Part shown: positions 27,490 through 34,839 of the stretch, piece by piece
How the letters are laid out: every line of letters starts with the position of its first letter
Numbering within the stretch: position 1 is the stretch's first letter
Notes under the pieces: model-generated
The model's database searches: none
What the model was told of the DNA's origin: nothing
Seen by the model: the letters and a program-made list of their open reading frames with translations, nothing else
NCBI GenBank assembly: GCA_965262365.1
Contig: OZ253541.1
Location: forward strand, 2,418,001-2,482,000
Length of the DNA stretch: 64,000 bases
Source of the DNA: UBA6522 sp965262365
GTDB lineage: Bacteria > Pseudomonadota > Gammaproteobacteria > Steroidobacterales > Rariloculaceae
Direction of reading: 5' to 3'
Position numbers and translations under genes: made by a program

Positions 27490-28314
27490 TTAAAAATCAT
27501 TGCCAACCTCAAGCGCGGTGAGCGCAAAAATCCGTTCGGCGAGCTGGTCCTCGGCGACCACGCCGAACGCCACGGGAAGGACCTCTCCCGTCACCGTATC
27601 GAACAGCACCACCGCCGGCACCGGCGCGCCCTCCAGCCCGAGCTGCGCGGCCCGGCCGTTGTCCGGCACCGCTTCGGGCCACCCCTCGAGCGCGTCGCCC
27701 GTCATCGACACCGCGAGCACATCCAGGCCGTGGCGCAGCGCGAACGCACGCAACAGCGGCCCGAACACCCGGCAGCTCACGCAGCCGCTGTCGCCGAGAT
27801 AGATCAGTCCGTAACGGTCCCCGAGGTTGGCCAGCGCTTCCTGCTGCGCCATCAGGCGCTCGTCGGACCAGAGTTGTTTTGCCAGCGCCCCGGCCGGGCG
27901 GGTGAGGGTGTAGTCGAGTTCGGGCGTCGACCACACCACCCGCCGGAACGCGTCCGAAAACACCGACGCGCGCTGCAGGGATTCCTGCTGCAGATAGAGG
28001 TAGGCAGCCACGTTTTCGGGCGTCGGTTCGAGGATCGCCGTCGCGCGGGATTCCTCGAGTTCCTGGCGCATCCGCGCGATCTCCTCGATCGCCGAAGGCG
28101 CTGCGCGCGGCAGCCCTGCCGGCGGCGGCGATTCGGCTTCGGTTCTGCCCCGCGCAGCGGGGTCGCAATAGAAGTGCCAGCCCAGCGACCGGTCCGATCC
28201 CGCTTCGCCGCACCACGGATGCCATTCCCGCCCTGCGGGCGGCCCTCCCGGCTGCAGCAGCAGCGCCAGGACGACAGCGCAGACGCCTGTATCGATGGTT
28301 GGGTTGCGAATCAC
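27490..28314 (-). CDS. traF: Thioredoxin-like conjugal transfer protein TraF
   Basis: 274 residues from GTG 28314. Signal sequence, then GWHFYCDP, a helix-rich segment (AILEPTPENVAAYLYLQQES, VVWSTPELDYTL), then a thioredoxin fold with GDSGCVSCRVFGPLLRAF. The CxxC is CVSC; several F-type TraF proteins lack a CxxC, so this one may be redox active. The GAPVPAVVLFD strand supplies the cis-proline of the fold. It assembles the pilus in the periplasm, probably by disulfide handling of TraH, TraU and TraN. It overlaps nothing but lies 10 bp after traN. Confidence 0.9.
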   Translation of the reverse strand: MIRNPTIDTGVCAVVLALLLQPGGPPAGREWHPWCGEAGSDRSLGWHFYCDPAARGRTEAESPPPAGLPRAAPSAIEEIARMRQELEESRATAILEPTPENVAAYLYLQQESLQRASVFSDAFRRVVWSTPELDYTLTRPAGALAKQLWSDERLMAQQEALANLGDRYGLIYLGDSGCVSCRVFGPLLRAFALRHGLDVLAVSMTGDALEGWPEAVPDNGRAAQLGLEGAPVPAVVLFDTVTGEVLPVAFGVVAEDQLAERIFALTALEVGNDF

Positions 28315-28324
28315 CGGGCGGTCC

Positions 28325-29440
28325 TCAGTCGTTATCTTCGTAGTAGTCGTCGATCCGGTCGCGCATCGCCGTGTTGGTGGCGCCCGCGTTCGGCAGCACG
28401 ATCCCCGGCGCCTCGCTTGTGTCGAGCAACGTGTCCGTGAATTCCGACAAGTCCACCCGGTCGAAGTCGATCCGCTGCATTTCCGCGACGGTGAACCCGC
28501 GGCAGTCGCTCCAGTCCATGCTCAGTTGCGGGCGCGCCTGTTCGTGGACGATCCGGCCGAGTTCGGACGTGAACACGCACCACGCCCGGTCGCGCCTGCG
28601 GCAGATCCCGAGAATTCGTTTCGCGCAGTACTCCCCGAGGTAGTGGGTCACGCCCGCCGCCCGCGCCTGCGCCAGCTCGACTTCCCCGGCCGTGCACCCG
28701 GCGAGCCCGATAGCGATCAGCACCCCGGAATCGTTGCAGCAGTTCTGCCCGCCGAGGAAGCGCACGGGACAGGCGCGATGCTCGCCGGAAAACAGGCTCA
28801 TGTCGTCGCGGTCGAATTCGTCCCCGCCCATCTCCATGACCATGTTGAGCTGCGCGGCCGCGGGCACGAATCCCGTGTTGGCCGGTGTGTCCACGCTCTC
28901 GCACCCCGCGCCGACGCAGTACGTCACGCCGCCGCAGTCCCCGCCCGTCTCCGCGTCAGCGAGGCCGGCGCCGCACGCGCGCACCGTGCCCGACGCCAGG
29001 CCGTCGGCCCGCCACGTCGTCGCGTTCGGGCTGTTCTCCACCGTATCGGCGCGCTGGATGTCCGGGTCCGTGGCCGCCACGCTGACGACCGGACGCAACG
29101 CCTTGCCTTGCACCACCGTGCGGCCCACCGCGCCGCCGGCGTCGTTGGGATCGGCCAGCGCCTGTTGCGCGGCCGCCTCTATTCCCGTGGCGGTATGCGT
29201 CGCTTCCGCCAGGTTCGTGCCCTTGTAACCGGGCACTTTCGCCGGCTGGTCGGCGTCGCTCGCCACCGCCGCCGCGGCGGTCTGGCCCACAGCCCCGACG
29301 ACTTTCGCCTCAGCTATCGCCGCGGCTATCGCCGCTTCCTTCTCGTCCTGCGCTACGGCTGCGCCGCCTGCCAGCACGCACATCGATAGAAGTGCCCATG
29401 ACGCCTGGCCTCGCCGTCTTGTCCTCGATCGTTCGTTCAC
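28325..29440 (-). CDS. traN: Mating-pair stabilisation protein TraN
   Basis: 371 residues from GTG 29440, overlapping the trbC stop as GTGA. Export signal followed by an Ala-rich region and then a Cys-rich body: ACGAGLADAETGGDCGGVTY, GAGCES, FLGGQNCCNDSG, GEYCAKRILGICRRRDRAWC. The Cys pattern and the AWCVF...QARPQL region match the C-terminal half of TraN. It is much shorter than F TraN, so the recipient-recognising middle part is absent. It is an outer-membrane component by family. Confidence 0.85.
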   Translation of the reverse strand: MNERSRTRRRGQASWALLSMCVLAGGAAVAQDEKEAAIAAAIAEAKVVGAVGQTAAAAVASDADQPAKVPGYKGTNLAEATHTATGIEAAAQQALADPNDAGGAVGRTVVQGKALRPVVSVAATDPDIQRADTVENSPNATTWRADGLASGTVRACGAGLADAETGGDCGGVTYCVGAGCESVDTPANTGFVPAAAQLNMVMEMGGDEFDRDDMSLFSGEHRACPVRFLGGQNCCNDSGVLIAIGLAGCTAGEVELAQARAAGVTHYLGEYCAKRILGICRRRDRAWCVFTSELGRIVHEQARPQLSMDWSDCRGFTVAEMQRIDFDRVDLSEFTDTLLDTSEAPGIVLPNAGATNTAMRDRIDDYYEDND

Positions 29441-30180
29441 TGCATCTCTCCTCTCAAAATATCCAGGTGCCGCCTGGCCGTTTCCCGTCCCGACCCGCCT
29501 TCGGCCACAATCGCTTCAAGCGCCCCGTCCAGGCCGATGTTCCCTGTCACCAGATCGTGCGGCGGCGCCCGATCCGTCGAACAGCCCGGGCTGGTGCACG
29601 CCGGCACACCCCCCGGCACCACCGCCACGGCCGGAACCGAGCCGATCCGGAACAACCGGAACAGCCGCGGATCGATGGCCGCACCCGCGCCGTTCTCGGC
29701 ACGCCGTGCCGCGATCCGGTTCACGGTCGCGGAAAACCCGCCGTCGGACACACCCCGCAGCACCATCGAGGCGCCGACCCTTGCGGCTTCCCGGCTCCAT
29801 TGGCGCCAGCTCGGCTCAGGCACCGCCAGACTCATGAAGACCAGCACCTCGGCCGTGTTCGCCCCGTTGCCCGCAAAACCTTTCTCCACGGCCGGCGCCG
29901 GCGATTCGCCCGGAACGAGCCCACGGTTGCCCGCCATGTCGAGCGCCAGTGCCTCGTCGATGAGTGTCTGCGCCCAGTCCACGAGCGCCTCGTGTTCCGC
30001 CGCCAGCATGTCCTCGACGGTCTCGCCCAGCACCGCGTCAACCAACGCCTGCGCGTGTTCTTCAGCATCGCCGGCCACCTGATCCAGCCGGGGCGTTTGC
30101 GCCATTGCCGCAAGCGAACACGCGCCGATCGCCAGTGCCGGAATGTTCACGTTCAAACCCTTCATACCCTTCATCCCCAT
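29437..30180 (-). CDS. trbC: Type-F pilus assembly protein TrbC
   Basis: Up to 247 residues. The start is ambiguous among three close ATGs (30180, 30174, 30165). The mature part has LVFMSLAVPEPSWRQWSREA, VGASMVLRGVSDGGFSATV and DPRLFRLFRIGSVPAVAVVP, the thioredoxin-like core of TrbC, without CxxC. It is coupled to traN. TrbC interacts with TraU and TraW in periplasmic pilus assembly. Confidence 0.9.
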   Translation of the reverse strand: MGMKGMKGLNVNIPALAIGACSLAAMAQTPRLDQVAGDAEEHAQALVDAVLGETVEDMLAAEHEALVDWAQTLIDEALALDMAGNRGLVPGESPAPAVEKGFAGNGANTAEVLVFMSLAVPEPSWRQWSREAARVGASMVLRGVSDGGFSATVNRIAARRAENGAGAAIDPRLFRLFRIGSVPAVAVVPGGVPACTSPGCSTDRAPPHDLVTGNIGLDGALEAIVAEGGSGRETARRHLDILRGEMQ

Positions 30181-30183
30181 GAT

Positions 30184-31084
30184 TCAGAGGAGACAACAGT
30201 TGCGTTTTCGCCACAGCAGGTACCCGAAATTTTCGCCCGAAACGGGCACCTCCCGGAGCGATTCCCATAGCACGCTCGAACGCCCCGTGGGGTTGCAGCC
30301 CAGCCGCGCGGTCGTGGCCGGTACCGGCTGACTCATCTGCCAGCGGTACTGGGATTTCTTGATGATCGGCATGGGATAGGGCGAGCACAGCGCCGCGGCA
30401 CCGGAGGTTCCCAACGCAAGGCCCAGCCGATGCAGCCGGAACACCATCCGTTCGGCGGCCAGCAGCGAGGCCTGTGCGCCGCCGACGTGCGCGCTCACCG
30501 TGCCCGTCAACGGGTACATCCCGCCCTGGCACCCGGCACACCAGAACAGTTCGTCCCTGGGCAACCCCGCGGTAGCGGCCGCGCAGTCGGCCGCGCAGGC
30601 CGCCTGCGCGGGCAGCCCCGTGAACAGCACCGCTTCCGGGTTCAGCAGGAACGAGAGTTCCTCGTCGTTCCAGGTCGGATCCAGTTCCGAGACCCAGGCG
30701 ATGTCCAGCCCGCCGGTTTCCATGCAGCCCAGATCGAGCAATGCGCCGATCCACGACAGCAGGGGGTAGTTGTAGTAATGGACGTGCCAGACGGAACTCG
30801 AGGACCCGTCGCCGCCGGACGATCCGGTTTTCCCGCGCCCGGCGGGCAGTCCCGGATCGATCGTGAGTCCGCCCAGGTTCGAAAAGCAGTACGGCGCGCG
30901 GGACACGTCGATCAGTCTCGCCGGTTCCCATAGCCCCACCGAAAGCCCGACTCTCGGGATGGGCGTGCCGCAATAGCACAGCGGAGAGGGCGGCGTTTCG
31001 CACGGCTGCCCCCCGCACGACTGCCCCCCGCAGGGGCAGGGCGATCAGGCGGCACGCTTTCGGCAGGTTTCGAAAAACATTCAT
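30184..31084 (-). CDS. traU: Conjugal transfer protein TraU, 5' end disrupted
   Basis: The C-terminal 250-270 residues are clear TraU: CYCGTPIPRVGLSVGLWEPA, SRAPYCFSNLGG, LDIAWVSELDPTWNDEEL, DELFWCAGCQGGMYP and PYPMPIIKKSQYRWQMSQP. The 5' end is abnormal. An ATG at 31084 overlapping the traW stop opens a signal-like peptide (MNVFRNLPKACRLIALPL) in a different frame. The two frames meet in a 15-bp GC-rich repeat with two G6 tracts, and one base fewer would join them. Even then the family's N-terminal block with the DICWSC(L/I)FP motif is absent. Either the gene is damaged, or initiation is at GTG 30939. Confidence 0.7.
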
Positions 31085-31794
31085 CGATTCAGGTCCTCGT
31101 TGGCAAGGGGATCGCGAAAGGTGTTTTCACGAAGGGACAATTCTCGACCGTTCTCGTCCAGCGGGATTTCGGCGATGCGCAGCTTCAGTCCCTCCTGCCG
31201 GATCCGGGTCGGCGTGAATTTGAGCCCGAACCGCTCGGTGAGCGCACCGGACTGGTCGAAGTAGAACGCGCGCCCGTGCGAGCGCGCCAGATCGAACGGC
31301 CGCCCGGCCAGCAGCACGATCGTCGTCGGAGCAACCTGCGCCAGCGCCCATTCCACCTCCGCCGCCCGGGTGCCGTCGATGAACAGCAAGCGCTGCATGA
31401 GCGGACGGTGGGCGAGGGGCTCGATGCGCGTGCCCGCCGCGGCGATCGCCGTGCCGTCCGGCCCGACAATGTTCTCCTGCACCACGATCGCCGGATCGTA
31501 CAGCCACGTCCGCGGCGCCAGGGCGGGCTGGATGCCCGGCACCGGTTCCGGCGCCTCCAGGCGTTCGCGGGCACGGGCTTTCGCTTCCTCGTCCAGACGC
31601 GCGCGTTCGCCCGAGCGTTCGAGTTCGGCGATTTCCAGCTCGATCCGATCCAGCAGGTCCGCCTCGGCGATCCGCCACGTCTCGCCCAGCACGCCCAGGT
31701 CCTTCGCCGCCACCGGCATCGCCGCGTCCAGCACGCCCGCGAGCCACACCGCCGCGAGCGCGTGCCGGCCGCACAGGTTCCCCAGCCGTTTCAT
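31081..31794 (-). CDS. traW: Conjugal transfer protein TraW
   Basis: 237 residues. Signal peptide ending AAMPVAAKDLGVLGETW, then a helical acidic segment (DLLDRIELEIAELE), RTWLYDPAIVV, and the beta-rich C-terminus LLFIDGTRAAEVEWALAQ, VVLLAGRPFDLARSHGRAFY-like region, and RFGLKFTPTRI. These features and the position define TraW. The start overlaps the S26 peptidase stop as ATGA. It acts with TraU and TrbC in the periplasm. Confidence 0.95.
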   Translation of the reverse strand: MKRLGNLCGRHALAAVWLAGVLDAAMPVAAKDLGVLGETWRIAEADLLDRIELEIAELERSGERARLDEEAKARARERLEAPEPVPGIQPALAPRTWLYDPAIVVQENIVGPDGTAIAAAGTRIEPLAHRPLMQRLLFIDGTRAAEVEWALAQVAPTTIVLLAGRPFDLARSHGRAFYFDQSGALTERFGLKFTPTRIRQEGLKLRIAEIPLDENGRELSLRENTFRDPLANEDLNR

Positions 31795-32333
31795 GGATGG
31801 ACTTCCGGCCCGGCAGCGCCAGGTTCCACCAGAGGCCCTTCAAGCCCCAGCCACGGCACATCGGGCAGTGCAAACGCACGCCCCACGATTTGCTCCCGCC
31901 CCACCAGTCCGATCTCCGCGTACCGGCTGTCGTGGCTGTCCGCATGATCGGCGTGCAGATAATAGCGATCCGGCGGGATGACACCGGCGTCCGCCGCGCT
32001 GAGCACGCGCCCGTCGAGCGCCCGATGTTTCGCATGACCGAGTCTTATGCCGTTCACCCAGACATCGCGGTATTGGTCCACCGCGACCCAGGAGCCCGGC
32101 AATCCCCGCACGGTCTTCAGATAGGGCGCGGACGCACCGATGGCCCCGGGCGGATCGAACACCACACGGTCGCCCAACCGCGGCGTGCCGATCGGCACCA
32201 CGAAATACCCCCACGCATCGTCCGACCAACTGGCGTTGACGTGGATTCGCGAGGCGAGCAGCAGCCACACCGCCGCGAGCCCCGCGAACAGCACCACGAC
32301 CCGGTTCCCACGTACGCTCGCGGTCGTCCTCAC
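31791..32333 (-). CDS. Conjugative transfer signal peptidase TraF (S26 family)
   Basis: 180 residues from GTG 32333, which overlaps the trbI stop as GTGA. One N-terminal transmembrane segment (VVVLFAGLAAVWLLLAS), the conserved PIGTPRLGDRVVFDPP, YLKTVRGLPGSWVAVDQ with the probable catalytic Lys, and DSRYAEIGLVGREQIVGRAF. In F this slot encodes none, but many related elements carry such a TraF-type peptidase to mature pilin or other exported Tra proteins. The nucleophilic Ser normally precedes MxPT; here the corresponding segment is YFVVPIGTP, so activity is uncertain. Confidence 0.8.
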   Translation of the reverse strand: MRTTASVRGNRVVVLFAGLAAVWLLLASRIHVNASWSDDAWGYFVVPIGTPRLGDRVVFDPPGAIGASAPYLKTVRGLPGSWVAVDQYRDVWVNGIRLGHAKHRALDGRVLSAADAGVIPPDRYYLHADHADSHDSRYAEIGLVGREQIVGRAFALPDVPWLGLEGPLVEPGAAGPEVHP

Positions 32334-32734
32334 GGCTGGTCCTCCGCGGCTGCGCCGGGCGATCCGCTCGCCGCCACCGGCGCCAACTCCCATCCCGGCA
32401 TCTCGGATCGCACCTCGCCCGTGTAGTCCGGCGCACCCGCCGCGACCACTTCGGCGGGCAGCAGCACCACGCCGTGGCGTTGCGCCACCCGCTGCAACGC
32501 CTCCTCGAGGTCCTCCGCCCAGGCCCGCGTGCTCGCCGCCACGTCCTCGTCCGGCGCCTCCATCCGCGACACCTGCCCGACGTATTCCGCCGCCAGCTCG
32601 TCGAGGCGCACGCGCCCGATGCGAGGGCTGCGATCCCCGATGTCGATGAGGCCGCCGGCCAGGAACGCCGACACCAGCACGATCGCGATCCACAGGCTGA
32701 TACCGATGCTCTCGATATTACGTCGTCCACTCAC
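32330..32734 (-). CDS. trbI: F-type conjugative transfer protein TrbI
   Basis: 134 residues from GTG 32734. One transmembrane helix (ISLWIAIVLVSAFLAGGLID), then VRLDELAAEYVGQVSR and a helix ending in LEEALQRVAQRHGVVLLPAE, with a VVAAGAPDYTGEVRSEM tail. This is the compact inner-membrane TrbI pattern. Both ends overlap neighbours as GTGA. TrbI influences pilus retraction in F. Confidence 0.85.
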   Translation of the reverse strand: MSGRRNIESIGISLWIAIVLVSAFLAGGLIDIGDRSPRIGRVRLDELAAEYVGQVSRMEAPDEDVAASTRAWAEDLEEALQRVAQRHGVVLLPAEVVAAGAPDYTGEVRSEMPGWELAPVAASGSPGAAAEDQP

Positions 32735-33153
32735 GGCGAGTCTCCCGCCCCGGGACCCCGCACGGGCGCTCTCAGACAGGCACGGCTGTCGCGGTGCTTG
32801 AACCACACCACGCCGTCCTCGTCGTGGAACAGGTACATGTAGTTGCCGGCGTAGTGCGCGTCGGCGGGATCGTCTGACAGCACGCCGTTTCGGATCGCCG
32901 CCCGAAACACCGCGTCGCTGTCCTTCAACACGCGCATGCGCCCGTTCAAGCCCCTTGTGCGCGATCGTCCGACGCCGTTGTTCCGCTGCACACCGGTGTG
33001 CTGCCGCACGCCAGTGTCCCGCCGCACGCCAGTGTCCCGCCGCACGCCAGTGTCCTGCCGCACGCCAGTGTCCTGCCGCACGCCAGTGCGCCGCGCCCAG
33101 CCCCGACCGGTGCAACGCTGCCGTGGGCGGCCCTGCCAGGTGCAGCCTTTCAT
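32731..33153 (-). CDS. Hypothetical protein with an N-terminal hexapeptide repeat
   Basis: 140 residues from ATG 33153, overlapping the preceding stop as ATGA. Residues of about 22-55 are five copies of a hexapeptide (TGVRQD / TGVRRD) encoded by an 18-bp minisatellite. The last 68 residues look like the original protein: MRVLKDSDAVFRAAIRNGVL, then YMYLFHDEDGVVWFKHRDSR. An internal ATG at 32937 could start that part alone. Function unknown; it belongs to the transfer operon by coupling on both sides. Confidence 0.6.
   Translation of the reverse strand: MKGCTWQGRPRQRCTGRGWARRTGVRQDTGVRQDTGVRRDTGVRRDTGVRQHTGVQRNNGVGRSRTRGLNGRMRVLKDSDAVFRAAIRNGVLSDDPADAHYAGNYMYLFHDEDGVVWFKHRDSRACLRAPVRGPGAGDSP
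32997..33095. repeat. 18-bp tandem repeat, five units
   Basis: Near-identical units of consensus TCCCGCCGCACGCCAGTG, alternating CCC/CCT at one site. It is in frame with the small gene that contains it, adding TGVR-type hexapeptides. The low divergence means recent expansion. Confidence 0.9.
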
Positions 33154-33341
33154 CGGACGTCCTCGCCCAGCCGTTGACCGGCTGTCGCCGCCACCGATTC
33201 GGGCGCAGCGGAAATTCGGTTCCCGAACAATGTCCCGTTGGCCGTCCCGCAGTTCACCATGAAATACGTCACCAACGACACGACCGTGAGGCAATAGATC
33301 GTCAGCATCATCATCCACGGTACGAAACCCCTGGTACTCAT
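33150..33341 (-). CDS. Small membrane protein
   Basis: 63 residues from ATG 33341, coupled as ATGA at both ends. One strong transmembrane helix (WMMMLTIYCLTVVSLVTYFM) near the N-terminus and a polar tail. The position between the HD-like genes and trbI suggests a small accessory subunit of the secretion channel; I do not recognise the family. Confidence 0.6.
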   Translation of the reverse strand: MSTRGFVPWMMMLTIYCLTVVSLVTYFMVNCGTANGTLFGNRISAAPESVAATAGQRLGEDVR

Positions 33342-34045
33342 CCATCGCTCCCGTCAGTCGCGTCTCCGCCAGGTGCTTGCGCACGGCCAGACGCTCGCCC
33401 ACTGCCAGGCGACTGCCCGCTGCCAGGCGACTGCCCGCTGCCAGGTGACTGCCCACTGCCAAGTGTTTGCAGTGTCTTGAACCGTTCCAGCCATCGGTCC
33501 GCCGCCCGGTCGGGGGCAAGCCGGCGAACCCGGTCCTTGAGCGGCGGGAACACCGGTCCCGCGCCCCAGGGTCCGATGTCCCGGTCCGGTATTCCCGCAT
33601 CGGCGAGGTCCCGGTGCACCGCCGCCTCGGCCATGCGTTGCACGAACCGCAGCGCCTCCGCCCAATCCTCCGGCAACTCCGGCGCCAGCCCCGCGGCCTC
33701 CAGCACCGTCCGCTGCACCGCCGAGGCGTCGCGCCATTTCCTGTCCGGTTTTCCGGACGGCCCGGCCGCCGCCTGCCCGGGCAGCCATGCCCGCCATGCC
33801 TCGGCCAACAGCGCATGCAGACCCAATACCCGCCGGTCGTCCCCGTTCATGCCGTCCAGGCGATCGATGGCGAGGCTGACGGTCAGCGCGTGTTGCGCCA
33901 GCGAATGAAACCTGCGGCTTCTCCCGCCCCAGCAGCAGGTGTTGCCGAGCACGTGGGCCACGGCCTCGAAATCCACGCCCTCGACCGTGAGCCCCGCCGG
34001 GTCCTCCGGCCATCCGGGCATCCCGGCATGTTCTGAAGTGTTCAT
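33338..34045 (-). CDS. HD-like domain protein with a C-terminal hexapeptide repeat
   Basis: 235 residues. The first 100 follow the YfbR/HD pattern: VDFEAVAHVLGNTCCWGGRS, then RRFHSLAQHALTVSLAI, then LGLHALLAEAW. The HD pair is replaced by HA, so the metal site looks incomplete. The middle (WAEALRFVQRMAEAAVHRDL) matches the paralogue upstream. The C-terminus is GSGQSP repeated, encoded by an 18-bp minisatellite at about 33375-33470. The start overlaps the upstream stop as ATGA. Role in transfer unknown; possibly a regulatory nucleotide-binding relic. Confidence 0.7.
   Translation of the reverse strand: MNTSEHAGMPGWPEDPAGLTVEGVDFEAVAHVLGNTCCWGGRSRRFHSLAQHALTVSLAIDRLDGMNGDDRRVLGLHALLAEAWRAWLPGQAAAGPSGKPDRKWRDASAVQRTVLEAAGLAPELPEDWAEALRFVQRMAEAAVHRDLADAGIPDRDIGPWGAGPVFPPLKDRVRRLAPDRAADRWLERFKTLQTLGSGQSPGSGQSPGSGQSPGSGRASGRAQAPGGDATDGSDG
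33375..33470. repeat. 18-bp tandem repeat, four to five units
   Basis: Units of consensus GCCAGGCGACTGCCCGCT with small changes, in frame at the 3' end of the HD-like gene and encoding GSGQSP copies. Same unit length and similar composition as the array at 32997-33095. Confidence 0.9.
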
Positions 34046-34839
34046 GTTCGTGTTTTCTCCCCGATGTCGGTCAGCGTCCGGTAGCGCGCAAGCCAATGCT
34101 GTGCGGCCCGTCCCGGCTCCAGCGGCTCGACCCGTTTTTCGATGGCCGGGAAGGCGGGCCGTTCGCCCAGCCCCGGTCCCTGCAAATCGCGGCGCACCGC
34201 CGCTTCGGCCATCCGGCGCACGAACCGCAGGATGTCCACCCACGACGCCGGCGCCTCCAGGGCCAGCCCGGCGCGCTGAAGCACCGCCTCGGCCACCGCC
34301 GTCCCAAGCCCCGCCAGGACGATCTCCACGAGCAGCGCGTACAGCGACAGGCGTCTGCGGTCGTCCGGATTCAGCCCTCCAAGGCATTTCAGGGACTCGT
34401 CGAACGCCGCCGCCGCCGGCGCCACGCGCCCGTCCCACCGGCTCGTGTGCGCCAGCACATCCGCCAGCGCCTCCAGATCCATCGTTCTCAGCGCCAAACG
34501 GTTCTTCGCCCCGCCCGCGCGCGTCCCCTTCCTGTCGCTCATTTCGGCCTCGCGGACCTCCGCGAGCCAGGCGTGCATCGCCACTTCTCGCCGCTGGGGA
34601 AGTCTCAGGGCGGCGAGCGTCTCCACCGCCTCGCTGACGACGAGCGCGTGCTGGGCGCGCGTGTAGGGCTGCCGGGTTCGCGCCCCTGGGTAGTCCGCAC
34701 GCGCAAGCCCGTGCGCCAGCGCCTCGATGTCCACCTCCCCGGACGGGCCGAGTACGGACTCCTCGCCCCAGGACAACGCCTGAAGGATCGGCACTGCCGT
34801 ACCGCCAGGTACTGCCGTGCGCATGGGCACACCGGTCAC
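34042..34839 (-). CDS. HD-like domain protein, paralogue with two domains
   Basis: 265 residues from GTG 34839 (GTGA overlap with traC). It has two HD-like halves. The N-terminal one contains VDIEALAHGLARADYPGART, YTRAQHALVVSEAVETLAAL and VAMHAWLAEV. The second contains MDLEALADVLAHTSRWDGRV and WVDILRFVRRMAEAAVRRDL, aligning with the gene downstream. In both the HD dyad reads HA or is lost. The first residues hold a two-unit 18-bp repeat (TAVPGG TAVP). HD proteins of this type are not part of the standard F transfer region, so this is element-specific cargo inside the operon. Confidence 0.7.
   Translation of the reverse strand: MTGVPMRTAVPGGTAVPILQALSWGEESVLGPSGEVDIEALAHGLARADYPGARTRQPYTRAQHALVVSEAVETLAALRLPQRREVAMHAWLAEVREAEMSDRKGTRAGGAKNRLALRTMDLEALADVLAHTSRWDGRVAPAAAAFDESLKCLGGLNPDDRRRLSLYALLVEIVLAGLGTAVAEAVLQRAGLALEAPASWVDILRFVRRMAEAAVRRDLQGPGLGERPAFPAIEKRVEPLEPGRAAQHWLARYRTLTDIGEKTRT

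Noticed and set aside
22590..33470. Tandem repeats as a CRISPR array
   Set aside because: Units are 15-18 bp with no unique spacers and no cas genes.
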